Shown piece after piece: positions 33,226 to 43,172 of a DNA stretch of 64,000 nucleotides (its first letter is position 1; the number at the start of each line of letters is the position of its first letter). The stretch covers positions 1 through 64,000 of the forward strand of contig NZ_JAUHJR010000001.1 of NCBI RefSeq assembly GCF_030412915.1, given 5' to 3'. Under the pieces are notes generated by a model. It did not search any database and was not told the DNA's origin. It saw only the letters and a program-made list of their open reading frames with translations. The DNA comes from Nocardioides abyssi (GTDB lineage: Bacteria > Actinomycetota > Actinomycetes > Propionibacteriales > Nocardioidaceae). Both the position numbers and the translations under genes were made by a program.

Positions 33226-34473
33226 TCAGGGGGCCTTGGTGCCGTTCGGCGGCTGGAGCAGGCTGCCGACCAGGTCGCCGACGCCACCGAGGACGTCCTC
33301 GATGACCTCGGGGAGGGTGGTGGGCGTGGAGGTGGCGGTGCCACCGGATCCGCCCTTGCCGCCGTTGCCGTTGTTCCCGCCGCCGAGCAGGTTGCCGATG
33401 ACGCCGCCGAGGGTGGACGGCTGGGCGGACGGTGTGGACGCCGGTCCCTCGTCGGCGCCGCCGAGGACGGGCGGGAGGGTCGGCGTGTCGGTGGGGAGGG
33501 CCTGGCCGCCCTGGTGGGGGGACGTGCCCTGGCCGCCCTGCTGCTTGCCGCCGCCGTTGCGGGTCTCGCCGCGGGCGTCGGAGGCGGGCTGGGCGCCGGC
33601 GGGCGTGGTCAGCGCGCCGACCAGGCCACCGAGGACGTCCTCGACGGCCTTGACGGCGAACGGCGGGATGACCGAGATGCCCTCGCCGCCGCAGACGGTG
33701 CACAGCGCGGCTGCCTGGGCGTCGATCGTGGTGAGCAGCTGGGCGGCCTGGATGAGCGCCGCGCGGGCCCCGTCGGGCAGCTGCTGCTCGAGTTCGGCGA
33801 GCGCGTCCATGCTCGAGCCGGTGAAGTCGCGCAGCTCGGCGATCGCCTCGGCGTGGCCGTTGTCCTCGTAGTCGCTGATCAGCAGCTCGGAGGCGGCGCT
33901 GGCCTGCTCGGTGAACGACGCGAGCGTGCTGGCGATGGTCGCCGCGGCGGCGTCGTCACGGGCGGCCTCGGCGCGGCTGAGCCGCTCGACCTCCTCGAGC
34001 CGGCCCTGCGCGTTGGCCAGCAGGGTCGAGCCCTTCTGGTTGTCGCTGACGCTGATGCCGGTCTGGGCGTTCTCGATGGCCCGCTTGAGCGGGTAGAGCG
34101 TGTCGCCGGGCAGCGCGGACTGGGACGCGACCGCCATCGAGGTGGTCGCGCCGACGATCGCCAGGCCACCGACGGCGGCGGCGATCCGCCGGTCCCGCGT
34201 CGTACGTCGCGGCGCCAGCGTCAGCCGGGCCTCGGTGTCGTCGCGGGTGCTCGTCGCGGCGGGCACGAGCGCGGTGGCCGCCTCGGCCATCAGGCGCTCG
34301 CGCAGGTCGGCGACGAAGGCCGGCCGCGCCTCGACGGGCGCGGTGGAGCGCATCGCGCCCACGAGCTCGGCGAGCTCGACGGTCCGCGTGTCGTGCAGCT
34401 CGCGGGTCGAGGTGCCCTCGACCAGGGAGTTGAACTCCTCGGCGCGGCGTCGCGCCGTGAACACGGGGCTCAT
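33226..34473 (-). CDS. DUF5667-type membrane protein, candidate RsbN anti-sigma factor
   Basis: 415 residues. An N-terminal cytoplasmic region of about 95 residues (SPVFTARRRAEEFNSLVEG at its start) is followed by one membrane helix (97-116) and a long extracellular part. There DTLYPLKRAIENAQ marks DUF5667, then a helical bundle and a low-complexity Gly/Pro/Thr tail. Arrangement and position after the BldN-like sigma gene match RsbN, the membrane anti-sigma factor of Streptomyces BldN. Function as anti-sigma is inference. ATG 34473 starts the conserved N-terminus. Confidence 0.75.
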   Translation of the reverse strand: MSPVFTARRRAEEFNSLVEGTSTRELHDTRTVELAELVGAMRSTAPVEARPAFVADLRERLMAEAATALVPAATSTRDDTEARLTLAPRRTTRDRRIAAAVGGLAIVGATTSMAVASQSALPGDTLYPLKRAIENAQTGISVSDNQKGSTLLANAQGRLEEVERLSRAEAARDDAAAATIASTLASFTEQASAASELLISDYEDNGHAEAIAELRDFTGSSMDALAELEQQLPDGARAALIQAAQLLTTIDAQAAALCTVCGGEGISVIPPFAVKAVEDVLGGLVGALTTPAGAQPASDARGETRNGGGKQQGGQGTSPHQGGQALPTDTPTLPPVLGGADEGPASTPSAQPSTLGGVIGNLLGGGNNGNGGKGGSGGTATSTPTTLPEVIEDVLGGVGDLVGSLLQPPNGTKAP

Positions 34474-34614
34474 CGGATCAGTCCTGTCGTCTCGGTCGTG
34501 CCCACGCCACACTGCGCGGACACCCGGCTCAACGACGGGTCGAGGAGCGAGGTTACGCGGATCGTGACGCGGTGGACGTCACGGTCTGCGGACCTGCGGA
34601 GGAGGGCACCGGAG

Positions 34615-35397
34615 TCAGCCACGGATCCCCTCCGGCATCAGCTTGGCGAGGTTGCGGACGCCGCGCAGCTGCAGCTGCTTGACCGCCCCGTCGCTGCGTC
34701 CCAGCACCGCCGCGGTCTCGGCGATGCTCATCCCCTGCAGGAAGCGCATGACCAGGCAGTCGCGCTGCTCGACGGGCAGCTCGGTGAGGGCCTGCAGCAG
34801 GATCTCGTTGGTGAGGCCGGCGAGCACCGCGGCCTCGGGGCCCTCGGTGGCGTCGTCGTGCTGGCCCATGTCCTCGGTGGTCATCTCCAGGCGGGTGCGG
34901 CCGGCCTTGAAGTGGTCGGTGGCGAGGTTGCGGGCGATGGTCATCAGCCAGGCGCCGAAGTCCTTGCCCTGCCAGCGGAAGTTCTGCATCGACCGCAGCG
35001 CGCGGAAGAAGGTCTCGGAGGTGAGGTCCTCGGCCAGCGGCGCGGAGCGGGTCCGGTAGAAGAGGAAGCGGTAGACCGAGCCCTGGTAGTGGTCGTAGAG
35101 CAGCCCGAACGCGTCGGCGTCGCCGCCGCGGGCCAGCTCGACCAGCGCGATCAGCCGGGTGCGGTCGGCCTCGGACTCCTCCGAGGAGGTGGCCAGCGCG
35201 CCGTCGTCGTACGACGGTCCGCCCGGCCCGGAGGGCGGCGCGGGGGTGGGCGCGGTGCCGTCGTCGGCGATCGCCTCGGTCAGCAGCAGCTGCGCTCCGC
35301 CGGCCGTCTGGAGGGCCACGCCGCCGAGGAGGAGGGTCGCGACGTCGTGGCGCAGGGCGGCGAGCCCGCGCGCGACATCAGCACCGTCCCACGGCAT
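34615..35397 (-). CDS. ECF sigma factor, BldN-like
   Basis: 260 residues. Sigma region 2 lies at about 82-165 (DADAFGLLYDHYQGSVYRFL, WQGKDFGAWLMTIARNL) and region 4 at about 200-255 (LPVEQRDCLVMRFLQGMSIAETA). An extension of about 78 residues precedes region 2, rich in Ala, Pro and Gly. Streptomyces BldN carries a similar N-terminal pro-sequence that is cleaved, and the sigma regions here look very like BldN from memory. ATG 35397 has GGGAGGGG upstream. It is followed 141 bp later by the DUF5667 gene. Hydrophobic residues at 20-40 may mediate membrane holding. Confidence 0.87.
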   Translation of the reverse strand: MPWDGADVARGLAALRHDVATLLLGGVALQTAGGAQLLLTEAIADDGTAPTPAPPSGPGGPSYDDGALATSSEESEADRTRLIALVELARGGDADAFGLLYDHYQGSVYRFLFYRTRSAPLAEDLTSETFFRALRSMQNFRWQGKDFGAWLMTIARNLATDHFKAGRTRLEMTTEDMGQHDDATEGPEAAVLAGLTNEILLQALTELPVEQRDCLVMRFLQGMSIAETAAVLGRSDGAVKQLQLRGVRNLAKLMPEGIRG

Positions 35398-35517
35398 GTG
35401 GACAACCCCTCCCGACCATCGGCTCCTCCCGAGCCGCCTCGATGGTAGGCCCGGTCACGGTCCCGTGGGAACGAAACCGTCCAGAACAGGTCTGGACCGG
35501 ACGGTGCGCGGAGGGCC

Positions 35518-36402
35518 TCAGCGTCGGCGGCCGCGCAGCGCGACCCCGGCCGCGACGGTGCCGGTGGCGGCGCCGGTGACGGCCCCCAGCAGCAGCCCGG
35601 CGCGGGCGGCCTTGCGGCCGGTGCGGTAGTCGCGCACCCGCCACCCCTGCTGCCGCGCGTGCGAGCGCAGGCGCGCGTCGGGGTTGATCGCGCACGGGTC
35701 GCCGACCAGCTCGAGCATCGGGAGGTCGTTGTAGGAGTCGGAGTACGCCGAGCAGCGGGCGAGGTCGAGCCCCTCGCGGGCGGCGAGGGCCTTGACGGCC
35801 TCGGCCTTGGCCGGTCCGTGGAGCATGTCGCCCACCAGGCGGCCGGTGTAGACGCCGTCGACGTGCTCCGCGACGGTGCCCATCGCCCCGGTGAGGCCGA
35901 GCCGGCGAGCGATGATCGACGCGATCTCGATCGGGGCGGCGGTCACCAGCCAGACCCGCTGGCCCTCGTCGAGGTGGAGCTGGGCCTGGGCGCGGGTGCC
36001 GGGCCAGATCCGGTGGGCCATGGCCTCGTCGAAGATCTCCTCGCCGAGCTCCTCGAGCTCGGTCACCGTGTGCCCGGCGATGAAGCTGAGGGCGGAGTTG
36101 CGTGCCTCGGCGACGTGCTCGGGGTCCTCGACGCCGACGACGCGGAAGTAGGCCTGCTTCCAGGCTGCGCCGAGGATCTCGCGGCTGGTGAAGAAGTGGC
36201 GGCGGTGCAGCCCCCGGGCGAGGTGGAAGATGCTCGCGCCCTGCATGACGGTGTTGTCGACGTCGAAGAACGCCGCCGCGGCGGGGTCCGAGGGGTGGTG
36301 CAGCGCCCGCTCGACCTCCGCGGCCGAGGCCGCCGCCTCCCCGGCGAGCGCGGAGCGCTGGCGCAGGTCCAGCGGCAGGCGGGGACGCTCCGGCGGGGTC
36401 AC
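35518..36402 (-). CDS. HAD-IB family hydrolase
   Basis: 294 residues of the HAD superfamily, subclass IB (phosphoserine phosphatase-like): motif I FFDVDNTV with Asp47/Asp49, motif II VTAAP, motif III lysine near GPAKAEAV, and motif [14 protein letters not shown] short hydrophobic C-terminal helix (about 272-290) suggests membrane association. Homologues occur between the BldN-like and glutaredoxin/hem genes; I recall serB2 or Rv0505c in mycobacteria. Substrate not certain. The GTG start sits 6 nt after a TACGCT hexamer. Confidence 0.85.
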   Translation of the reverse strand: MTPPERPRLPLDLRQRSALAGEAAASAAEVERALHHPSDPAAAAFFDVDNTVMQGASIFHLARGLHRRHFFTSREILGAAWKQAYFRVVGVEDPEHVAEARNSALSFIAGHTVTELEELGEEIFDEAMAHRIWPGTRAQAQLHLDEGQRVWLVTAAPIEIASIIARRLGLTGAMGTVAEHVDGVYTGRLVGDMLHGPAKAEAVKALAAREGLDLARCSAYSDSYNDLPMLELVGDPCAINPDARLRSHARQQGWRVRDYRTGRKAARAGLLLGAVTGAATGTVAAGVALRGRRR

Positions 36403-36408
36403 GCCGTC

Positions 36409-36414
36409 AGCGTA
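36409..36414 (-). promoter_or_regulatory. -10 element of the HAD hydrolase gene
   Basis: TACGCT on the minus strand ends 6 nt before GTG 36402: leaderless arrangement, supporting this start. Confidence 0.55.
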
Positions 36415-36476
36415 GACCGGCGCAGGAGGGTCCGCAGGCGGCCGTGGCGGCGCGCCGGATGTGGAAGGATCCGGCC

Positions 36477-38057
36477 ATGCCCGCCCCGTCCCGACCGGCC
36501 GACCTGGCCGACCTGGTGGCGGTGGCCGCGCAGGAGAACCCCGCCAAGCTCGCGCTGGTCGAGGCCGGCGGCCGCAGCGCGACCTGGGCCGGGCTCGAGG
36601 ACGAGGTCGGCCGGGTCGCCACCGGGCTCGGGGCCGCCGGGGTCGTCGCCGGAACCCGGGTGCTGATGGTGCTCGGCAACCGGCTGGAGTTCGTGACGAC
36701 GTACCTCGGGGTGCTGCGCGCGCAGGCCGTCGCCGTCCCCGTGAACCCACGCTCCACCCCCACCGAGCTCGCCCGCGTGCTCGGCGACTGCGGCGCCCGG
36801 ATGGTCGTGGCCGACCCCGACACCGTGACCGCCGTGCGCGCCGCGGTGGCCGCGCTCGGGCCGGCGGCCGAGCAGCCCGCCCCGCGCGTCGTGGTCGTCG
36901 GCACGACGCTCCTGCCGGGGGAGCGGTCCTACGACCAGCTGCGCGCCGACCGGGCGCGGCCGGTCCCGCCGCTGCAGGACCCCGACAAGCTCGCCGTGCT
37001 GCTCTACACCAGCGGCACGTCGGGCCTGCCGCGCGCCGCGATGCTCACCCACCGCGCCCTGCTGGCCAACATCGACCAGGTCGCCTCCGTCGAGCCGCCG
37101 ATGATCCACGGCGACGACGTCGTGCTCGGCGTGCTGCCGCTCTTCCACGTCTACGGCCTCAACGCGGTGCTCGGCGGGGTGCTGCGGCACCGGGCGAAGC
37201 TGGTGCTCGTCGACCGCTTCGAGCCCGAGGGCACCCTCGACCTCGTCGAGGACGAGGCGTGCAGCGTCGTGCCGGTCGCCCCGCCGGTCTTCGCCCACTG
37301 GCGCGGCGTCGAGGGGCTAGCCGAGCGGCTCGGGCCGGTGCGGGTGGTGCTCTCCGGCTCCGCCCCGGTTGCCCCGGAGCTGGTCGAGGAGTTCACCGCG
37401 CTGACCGGGGTGCCGGTCCACCAGGGCTACGGCCTGACCGAGGCGGCACCGGTCGTCACCAGCACGCTCTGCTCGACTGGTACGCCGACGCGCGGCTCGG
37501 TCGGCGCCCCGCTGCCCGGCATCGAGGTGCGCCTGGTCGACGCGACCGGCCGCGAGCTCCCGCCCGAGGGCGACCCGGGCGAGGTGCAGGTGCGCGGCGC
37601 CAACCTGTTCAGCGGCTACTGGCCCGACGGCGCCGACGGCCCGGACGCCGACGGCTGGTGGAGCACCGGCGACGTCGGCTTCCTCGACGAGGCCGGCGAC
37701 CTCACGCTGGTCGACCGGGTCAAGGAGCTGGTCATCGTCTCCGGCTTCAACGTGTTCCCCGTCGAGGTCGAGGACGTCCTCGCCGAGGTGGCCGGCGTCG
37801 CCGAGGCCGCCGTCATCGGGGTGCCCGACGAGCTGACCGGCGAGGCGGTCGTCGCGTACGTCGTCGCCGCGGCGGGCGCCGACCCCGTGACGGTCGAGGC
37901 GGCCGCGGTCGAGCGCTGCGCGACCCACCTGGCGGCGTACAAGCGTCCGGCGCGGGTGGAGGTCGTCCCCGAGCTGCCGCTGACGGTGACCGGCAAGGTG
38001 CAGAAGGGGCGGCTGCGCCAGCTCGAGCGACGCCGCGCCACGGGCCTGATCGAGTGA
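36477..38057 (+). CDS. AMP-binding acyl-CoA synthetase/ligase
   Basis: 526 residues of the ANL adenylating family, which activate a carboxylate as acyl-AMP and load it on CoA. Core motifs: [10 protein letters not shown] (177-186, the phosphate loop), YGLTEAAPV (A5), [14 protein letters not shown] (A7-A8), [19 protein letters not shown] (hinge) and the C-terminal catalytic lysine in TVTGKVQKG. Fatty acid chain length is not deducible. The ATG follows GGAAGGAT, usable either as a ribosome binding site or as a -10. It overlaps the glutaredoxin gene by 4 bp. Confidence 0.92.
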   Translation: MPAPSRPADLADLVAVAAQENPAKLALVEAGGRSATWAGLEDEVGRVATGLGAAGVVAGTRVLMVLGNRLEFVTTYLGVLRAQAVAVPVNPRSTPTELARVLGDCGARMVVADPDTVTAVRAAVAALGPAAEQPAPRVVVVGTTLLPGERSYDQLRADRARPVPPLQDPDKLAVLLYTSGTSGLPRAAMLTHRALLANIDQVASVEPPMIHGDDVVLGVLPLFHVYGLNAVLGGVLRHRAKLVLVDRFEPEGTLDLVEDEACSVVPVAPPVFAHWRGVEGLAERLGPVRVVLSGSAPVAPELVEEFTALTGVPVHQGYGLTEAAPVVTSTLCSTGTPTRGSVGAPLPGIEVRLVDATGRELPPEGDPGEVQVRGANLFSGYWPDGADGPDADGWWSTGDVGFLDEAGDLTLVDRVKELVIVSGFNVFPVEVEDVLAEVAGVAEAAVIGVPDELTGEAVVAYVVAAAGADPVTVEAAAVERCATHLAAYKRPARVEVVPELPLTVTGKVQKGRLRQLERRRATGLIE

Positions 38058-38365
38058 GGCTCCGGCGGAAGCGCCAGGACGGACCGGGCGACCGAGGCGA
38101 CGGAGCAGACGGGGGTGACGGCGGCGGGCCGCGGGTCACCCTCTACGGCAAGCCCGGCTGCCACCTGTGCGACGACGCCCGCGCGGTGGTCGAGCGGGTC
38201 TGCGACGACCTCGGCGTCGGCTGGGTGGAGGAGTCGATCCTCGACGACCCGGCGCTGCGCGAGCGGTACGCCGAGGAGATCCCGGTGGTGCTCGTCGACG
38301 GTCGCCAGCACACCTTCTGGCGGGTCGACGAGGCCCGCCTGCGCGCGGCGCTCACCCGTCCCTGA
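38054..38365 (+). CDS. Glutaredoxin family protein
   Basis: 103 residues; after a Gly/Asp-rich leader of 26 residues comes a glutaredoxin/NrdH-like thioredoxin fold: VTLYGKPGCHLCDDA with Cys36 and Cys39, then EEIPVVLVDG carrying the cis-proline. It is a dithiol reductase using mycothiol or thioredoxin reductase. Equivalent genes precede hemA in actinobacteria (I recall Rv0508). Start GTG overlaps the ligase stop (GTGA). Confidence 0.9.
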   Translation: MRLRRKRQDGPGDRGDGADGGDGGGPRVTLYGKPGCHLCDDARAVVERVCDDLGVGWVEESILDDPALRERYAEEIPVVLVDGRQHTFWRVDEARLRAALTRP

Positions 38366-38452
38366 GCAGGACATGTCAGAGCTGCGGGACCCCCGGCTCT
38401 GTTGGGCTTCTCACATGTGCTAGGCCAACGGGCGCAACGGCTCCCGTCCGTT

Positions 38453-38481
38453 TTGTTCTCCCGTTCACAAACTCCTACAGT
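38453..38481 (+). promoter_or_regulatory. rex-hem promoter with Rex operator
   Basis: TTGTTCTCCCGTTCACAA at 38453-38470 matches the Rex operator TTGTGAAn4TTCACAA: 7 of 7 bases in the right half and 4 of 7 in the left. TTGTTC (38453-38458) and TACAGT (38476-38481) form a -35/-10 pair with a 17-bp spacer, so Rex binding would cover the -35. A leader of about 60 nt precedes the rex GTG. Confidence 0.82.
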
Positions 38482-38549
38482 GGCGGAGCCGCTGAGCGAA
38501 TCCGGGCCCGGAACGGCCCCCGCTGCGGCATGGCTGGGAAGAGCTGCTC

Positions 38550-39215
38550 GTGACTGCACGGACTTCGACCGAGAGTGCCCGGGACATCCCCGAGGCGACG
38601 GTCGCGCGACTGCCCGTCTACCTCCGTGCGCTGACGACGCTCTCGGAGGCGGGCACCGGCACCTGCTCGAGCGAGGCGCTCGCGGCCGCGGCCGGCGTCA
38701 ACAGCGCCAAGCTGCGCAAGGACCTGTCCTACCTGGGGTCCTACGGCACCCGCGGGGTCGGCTACGACGTCGACTACCTGCGCTACCAGATCGCGCGCGA
38801 GATCGGCGTGACCCAGGACTGGCCGGTCGTCATCGTCGGCATCGGCAACCTCGGGCACGCGCTCGCCAACTACTCTGGCTTCCGCAGCCGCGGCTTCCGC
38901 ACGGTCGCGCTGCTCGACGCGGACCCCGCCCGCCACGGCGAGATGGTGGCGGGGATCCAGGTGCGGCCGTTCGTCGACCTCGAGTCGATCGTGGCCGAGC
39001 ACGGCGTCGCGATCGGGGTCATCGCGACCCCGGCGGTCGCCGCGCAGGCCGTCGCCGACCGGATGGTGGCGTGCGGCATCACCAGCATCCTGAACTTCGC
39101 CGCCGGTGTCCTCTCGGTGCCGGCCGGGGTCGACGTGCGCAAGGTCGACCTCTCCGTCGAGCTGCAGGTCCTCGCCTACCACGAGCAGCGCAAGGCCCAG
39201 GGGGAGCTCGCATGA
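38550..39215 (+). CDS. rex: Redox-sensing transcriptional repressor Rex
   Basis: Senses the NADH/NAD ratio and represses respiratory genes when NADH is low. 221 residues: an N-terminal winged helix (about 20-85; NSAKLRKDLSYLGSYGTRGVGY contains the recognition helix) and a Rossmann domain with GIGNLG (97-102), ending in a domain-swapping helix. It heads the heme operon, overlapping hemA by 4 bp (ATGA), as in Streptomyces. The Rex operator upstream implies control of itself and of heme synthesis. Confidence 0.96.
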   Translation: MTARTSTESARDIPEATVARLPVYLRALTTLSEAGTGTCSSEALAAAAGVNSAKLRKDLSYLGSYGTRGVGYDVDYLRYQIAREIGVTQDWPVVIVGIGNLGHALANYSGFRSRGFRTVALLDADPARHGEMVAGIQVRPFVDLESIVAEHGVAIGVIATPAVAAQAVADRMVACGITSILNFAAGVLSVPAGVDVRKVDLSVELQVLAYHEQRKAQGELA

Positions 39216-40543
39216 GCGTCTTGGTCGTCGGCATCTCGCACAACACCGCGCCGGTCGCGCTGCTCGAGCGGCTCGCCATGACGCGCGACGAGGTGCCCAA
39301 GCTCGTGCACGACGCGTCGACCTGCGCGCACGTCAACGAGGCGACGGTCATCGCGACCTGCAACCGCCTCGAGCTGTACGCCGACGTCGACCGCTTCCAC
39401 GGCTCGGTCGAGGAGCTCTCCACCCTGCTCGTCGACCGCGCGGGCGAGACGACCGGCGCGATGCTGCCGCACCTCTACGTGCACTACGACGACGGCGCCG
39501 TCTCCCACCTCTTCCAGGTCGCCGCCGGGCTGGACTCGATGGCCGTCGGCGAGGGCCAGATCCTCGGCCAGACCCGCGAGGCGCTGCGGCTGGGCCAGGA
39601 GCTCGGCACCGTCGGCCCCGCGCTGAACGTGCTCTTCCAACAGGCCCTGCGCGTCGGCAAGCGCTCGCGCGCCGAGACCGGCATCGACCGGGCGGCCCCC
39701 TCGCTGGTGACCGCCGCGCTCGAGCGGGTCGGCGGCGACCCGACCGCGCCCGACGACGAGCTCGACCCGACCGCCGACCTGCGCAGCTCGGTGCGCGGCA
39801 AGCGCGTCGTGGTCGTGGGTGCCGGTGCGATGGCCGGCCTGGCCACCGCCACCGTCGCCCGCCTGGGCGCGGAGGACATCGTGGTCGTCAACCGCTCCGC
39901 CGAGCGCGCCGAGCGGCTCGCCGCCGAGCACGGCGCCCGGCCCGCGGTGCTGGCCGACCTCGAGGTCGAGCTCGCCCACGCCGACCTGGTCGTGACCTGT
40001 GCGGGCGCCACCGGCGTCCTCGTCACCGCCGACATGGTCAGCTCCCGCCCGGTGCAGAAGTCGATCTCTTTCGTCGACCTCGCGCTGCCCCACGACGTCG
40101 ACCCCGCGGTCGCCGACCTGCCGGGCGTCACGCTGGTCGACCTCGCGTCGCTGGCCGAGGCGCTGCACGCGTCCGAGGCCGGCCGCGAGGTGCTCGAGGT
40201 CCGCCGGATCGTCACCGAGGAGGTCGGCGCGTTCCTGGCCGCCCGTCGCAGCGCCAGCGTCACCCCGACGGTGGTCGCGCTGCGCTCGATGGCGACCTCC
40301 GTGGTCGACGCCGAGATGACCCGCCTCGACCACCGGCTGCCCGACCTCGACCCCGCCGTGCGCACCGAGGTGCTCCACACGGTGCGTCGCGTCGCGGACA
40401 AGCTGCTCCACGAGCCGACCGTGCGGGTCAAGGAGCTGGCCAACGAGACCGGCGCGGTGTCGTACGCCGCCGCGCTCGCCGAGCTCTTCGCCCTCGACCC
40501 CGAGGCGGTCACCGCCGTCACCCGGCCCGAGGGGCTCTCGTGA
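39212..40543 (+). CDS. hemA: Glutamyl-tRNA reductase
   Basis: First committed step of C5-pathway tetrapyrrole synthesis: reduces glutamyl-tRNA to glutamate-1-semialdehyde with NADPH. 443 residues: ISHNTAP, catalytic Cys50 in TCNRLELY, VGEGQILGQ, NADPH-binding GAGAMAG, and the C-terminal dimerisation helix (about 330-430). Coupled by overlaps to rex and hemC. Its product is used by HemL, encoded 5.4 kb away at 45962. Confidence 0.97.
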   Translation: MSVLVVGISHNTAPVALLERLAMTRDEVPKLVHDASTCAHVNEATVIATCNRLELYADVDRFHGSVEELSTLLVDRAGETTGAMLPHLYVHYDDGAVSHLFQVAAGLDSMAVGEGQILGQTREALRLGQELGTVGPALNVLFQQALRVGKRSRAETGIDRAAPSLVTAALERVGGDPTAPDDELDPTADLRSSVRGKRVVVVGAGAMAGLATATVARLGAEDIVVVNRSAERAERLAAEHGARPAVLADLEVELAHADLVVTCAGATGVLVTADMVSSRPVQKSISFVDLALPHDVDPAVADLPGVTLVDLASLAEALHASEAGREVLEVRRIVTEEVGAFLAARRSASVTPTVVALRSMATSVVDAEMTRLDHRLPDLDPAVRTEVLHTVRRVADKLLHEPTVRVKELANETGAVSYAAALAELFALDPEAVTAVTRPEGLS

Positions 40544-41523
40544 GCGCCCCGATCCGGGTCGGCACCCGCGCGTCCCTGCTCGCGACCACGCAGTGCGGCC
40601 ACGTCGCGGACATGATCCGCGAGCGTCTGGGCCGCGAGGTCGAGCTGGTCGAGGTCCGCACCGACGGCGACCGCACCCAGGCCTCCGGCATCCCGCTGGC
40701 GGAGTACGGCGGCGTGGGCGTCTTCGTCGCCGCGCTGCGCGACGCTCTGGTGGCCGGCGAGGTCGACGTCGCGGTGCACTCCCTCAAGGACATCCCGACC
40801 TACCCCGCCCCCGGCATCACGCTGGCGGCCGTGCCGACGCGGGAGGACCCGCGCGACGTCGTCGTCGCCCGCGACGGGCTGACGCTCGGCGAGCTGCCGG
40901 TCGGCTCGCGCGTCGGCACCGGCTCGCCGCGCCGCGTGGCGCAGCTGTCCGCGCTCGGCCTGGGCCTGGACCTGGTCGGGGTGCGCGGCAACGTCGACAC
41001 CCGGATCGCCAAGGTCCGCTCGGGGGAGTACGACGCCGTCATCCTCGCCCGCGCCGGGCTGTCCCGGATCGACCGGCTGCACGAGGTCACCGAGGTCCTC
41101 GACCCGCTGCAGGTGCTGCCCGCCCCCGGGCAGGGTGCCCTCGCCGTGGAGTGCCGCAGCGACGACCCGCTCCTCGCGGAGCTGGTCGTGCTGGAGGACC
41201 CCGCTACCCGCGCGGCCGTGGACGCCGAGCGGGCCGTGCTCGCCACCCTCGAGGGCGGCTGCACCGCCCCGATCGGCGCGCTCGCCGAGGTCGTCGAGGG
41301 CGAGGACGGAGAAGAGCTGTGGGTGAGGGCCGTGGCGCTCTCGCCCGACGGGGCGCTGTCGGTGCGGATGTCCGCGACCGGCACCCCGGCCGACGCGGTC
41401 GGCGTCGGCACCCGGCTCGGCGGCGAGATGCTCGCCGACGGCGCCGGGGACCTCGACCAGCAGGACCAGCACGACTCGCAGGACCAGCCACAACTCGAGC
41501 CAGAACAGGTGCGCAACGCATGA
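40540..41523 (+). CDS. hemC: Porphobilinogen deaminase (hydroxymethylbilane synthase)
   Basis: Polymerises four porphobilinogens into hydroxymethylbilane. 327 residues: RVGTRASLLA, HSLKDIPT with the active-site loop, GTGSPRR, VRGNVDTR, and Cys241 in EGGCTAPIGA, which carries the dipyrromethane cofactor. After residue 300 there is an unusual Gln/Asp-rich tail (DLDQQDQHDSQDQPQ...), probably disordered. GTG start overlaps the hemA stop. Confidence 0.97.
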   Translation: MSAPIRVGTRASLLATTQCGHVADMIRERLGREVELVEVRTDGDRTQASGIPLAEYGGVGVFVAALRDALVAGEVDVAVHSLKDIPTYPAPGITLAAVPTREDPRDVVVARDGLTLGELPVGSRVGTGSPRRVAQLSALGLGLDLVGVRGNVDTRIAKVRSGEYDAVILARAGLSRIDRLHEVTEVLDPLQVLPAPGQGALAVECRSDDPLLAELVVLEDPATRAAVDAERAVLATLEGGCTAPIGALAEVVEGEDGEELWVRAVALSPDGALSVRMSATGTPADAVGVGTRLGGEMLADGAGDLDQQDQHDSQDQPQLEPEQVRNA

Positions 41524-43172
41524 CCCGAGGCAAGAACACCACCACCGCCACCACGACCCCCGGCTGGGTGTCGTTCGTCGGCAGCGGGCCCGGTGACCCG
41601 GACCTGCTGACCGTGCGTGCCGCGGAGCTGCTCCGCCAGGCCGACGTCGTCGTCACCGAGGCGCCCGAGCACGTCGAGCTCGTCCGCACCGTCCTCGGCC
41701 TCGCCGAGCCGGTCGAGGGCGAGGAGGCCGCCGGTCCGGAGGTCGTCGACGGCGGCTTCGGCGAGGACGGCCAGCCGCTGACCCACGCCGCCCGCGCGAA
41801 GGTCGTCGTCAAGCAGGCCAAGCGCGGCCTGCGCGTGGTCCGCCTGATGACCGGCGACCCGTTCCTCTACGCCTCCGGGCCCGAGGAGGCGCAGGCCTGT
41901 GCGAAGGCGTGCATCGGCTTCGAGATCGTCCCCGGCGTCTCGTCGGTCAGCGCGGTCCCGGCGTACGCCGGCATCCCGCTCACGACCAAGGACCACCGCG
42001 AGGTCGCCGTCGTGACCTGCGGGGACAAGGTCGACTGGTCGCAGTACGCCGACGACCGCACGCTCGTGCTGCTCTCGGCCGTCGGCCAGATCGGCGAGAT
42101 CTCCAAGGCGCTCGTCGCCGCCGGCCGCAGCCCGCAGACGCCGGTCGCGATGACCCGCGTCGGCACCACCACCGGGCAGTCCACGGTCTGCTCGACGCTG
42201 GCCGACATCGCCGCCGACGCCCGTGCAGCCCGGATGGCGCCGCCGGCGATCATCGTGGTCGGCGCCGTCGTCGACCTGCGCGAGACGCTGTCGTGGTTCG
42301 AGACCAAGCCGCTCTTCGGCTGGCGCCTGCTGGTGCCGCGCACCAAGGACCAGGCCGGCGTGCTGTCGGCCCGGGCCCGCGGCTACGGCGCGGTGCCCGA
42401 GGAGGTGCCGACCATCTCGGTCGAGCCGCCGCGCAACCCGCTGCAGATGGACAAGGCCGTCCGCGGCCTCGTCGAGGGCCGCTACGAGTGGATCGCCTTC
42501 ACCTCGGTCAACGCGGTCAAGGCCGTGCGCGAGAAGTTCGAGGAGTACGGCCTCGACGCCCGCGCCTTCTCCGGCCTCAAGATCGCCGCGGTCGGCGACA
42601 AGACCGCCCAGGCCATCGCCGCCTGGGGCCTGCGCGCCGACCTGGTGCCGACCGGTGAGCAGTCCGCCGCCGGCCTGCTCGAGGTGTGGCCGGAGTACGA
42701 CGAGGTGCTCGACCCGATCAACCGCGTCTTCCTGCCCCGCGCCGACATCGCCACCGAGAACCTCGTCGCCGGCCTGGTCGACCTGGGCTGGGAGTGCGAC
42801 GACGTGACGGCGTACCGCACCGTCCGCGCCACCCCGCCCCCGGCGCCGGTGCGCGACGCGATCAAGACCGGCAAGTTCGACGCGGTCGTCTTCACCTCCT
42901 CCTCGACCGTGCGCAACCTGGTCGGCATCGCCGGCAAGCCGCACCCCTCGACGGTCATCGCGGTCATCGGCCCGCAGACCGCCAAGACCGCGGAGGAGCA
43001 CGGCCTGCGGGTCGACGTGATGGCGCCTAAGCCGGACGTCGAGCTGCTCGTGGACGCGCTCGCCGACTTCGGCGCGGCCCGCCGCGCTGCGATGCTCGAG
43101 GCCGGCCAGCCGGTCACGCGCCCCTCGGAGCGCAAGCCGTCCGCCCGGCGTACCAAGGCCTCCTCGCGGTGA
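41520..43172 (+). CDS. Uroporphyrinogen-III C-methyltransferase / uroporphyrinogen-III synthase fusion
   Basis: 550 residues with two enzymes in one chain. Residues about 14-255 form the SUMT (CobA/CysG-like) domain: [45 protein letters not shown]. Residues about 265-525 form uroporphyrinogen-III synthase (HemD): [49 protein letters not shown]. It closes the tetrapyrrole ring and can also methylate it toward siroheme/cobalamin. Such fusions are usual in actinobacteria. It overlaps hemC and hemB by 4 bp each. Confidence 0.95.
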   Translation: MTRGKNTTTATTTPGWVSFVGSGPGDPDLLTVRAAELLRQADVVVTEAPEHVELVRTVLGLAEPVEGEEAAGPEVVDGGFGEDGQPLTHAARAKVVVKQAKRGLRVVRLMTGDPFLYASGPEEAQACAKACIGFEIVPGVSSVSAVPAYAGIPLTTKDHREVAVVTCGDKVDWSQYADDRTLVLLSAVGQIGEISKALVAAGRSPQTPVAMTRVGTTTGQSTVCSTLADIAADARAARMAPPAIIVVGAVVDLRETLSWFETKPLFGWRLLVPRTKDQAGVLSARARGYGAVPEEVPTISVEPPRNPLQMDKAVRGLVEGRYEWIAFTSVNAVKAVREKFEEYGLDARAFSGLKIAAVGDKTAQAIAAWGLRADLVPTGEQSAAGLLEVWPEYDEVLDPINRVFLPRADIATENLVAGLVDLGWECDDVTAYRTVRATPPPAPVRDAIKTGKFDAVVFTSSSTVRNLVGIAGKPHPSTVIAVIGPQTAKTAEEHGLRVDVMAPKPDVELLVDALADFGAARRAAMLEAGQPVTRPSERKPSARRTKASSR

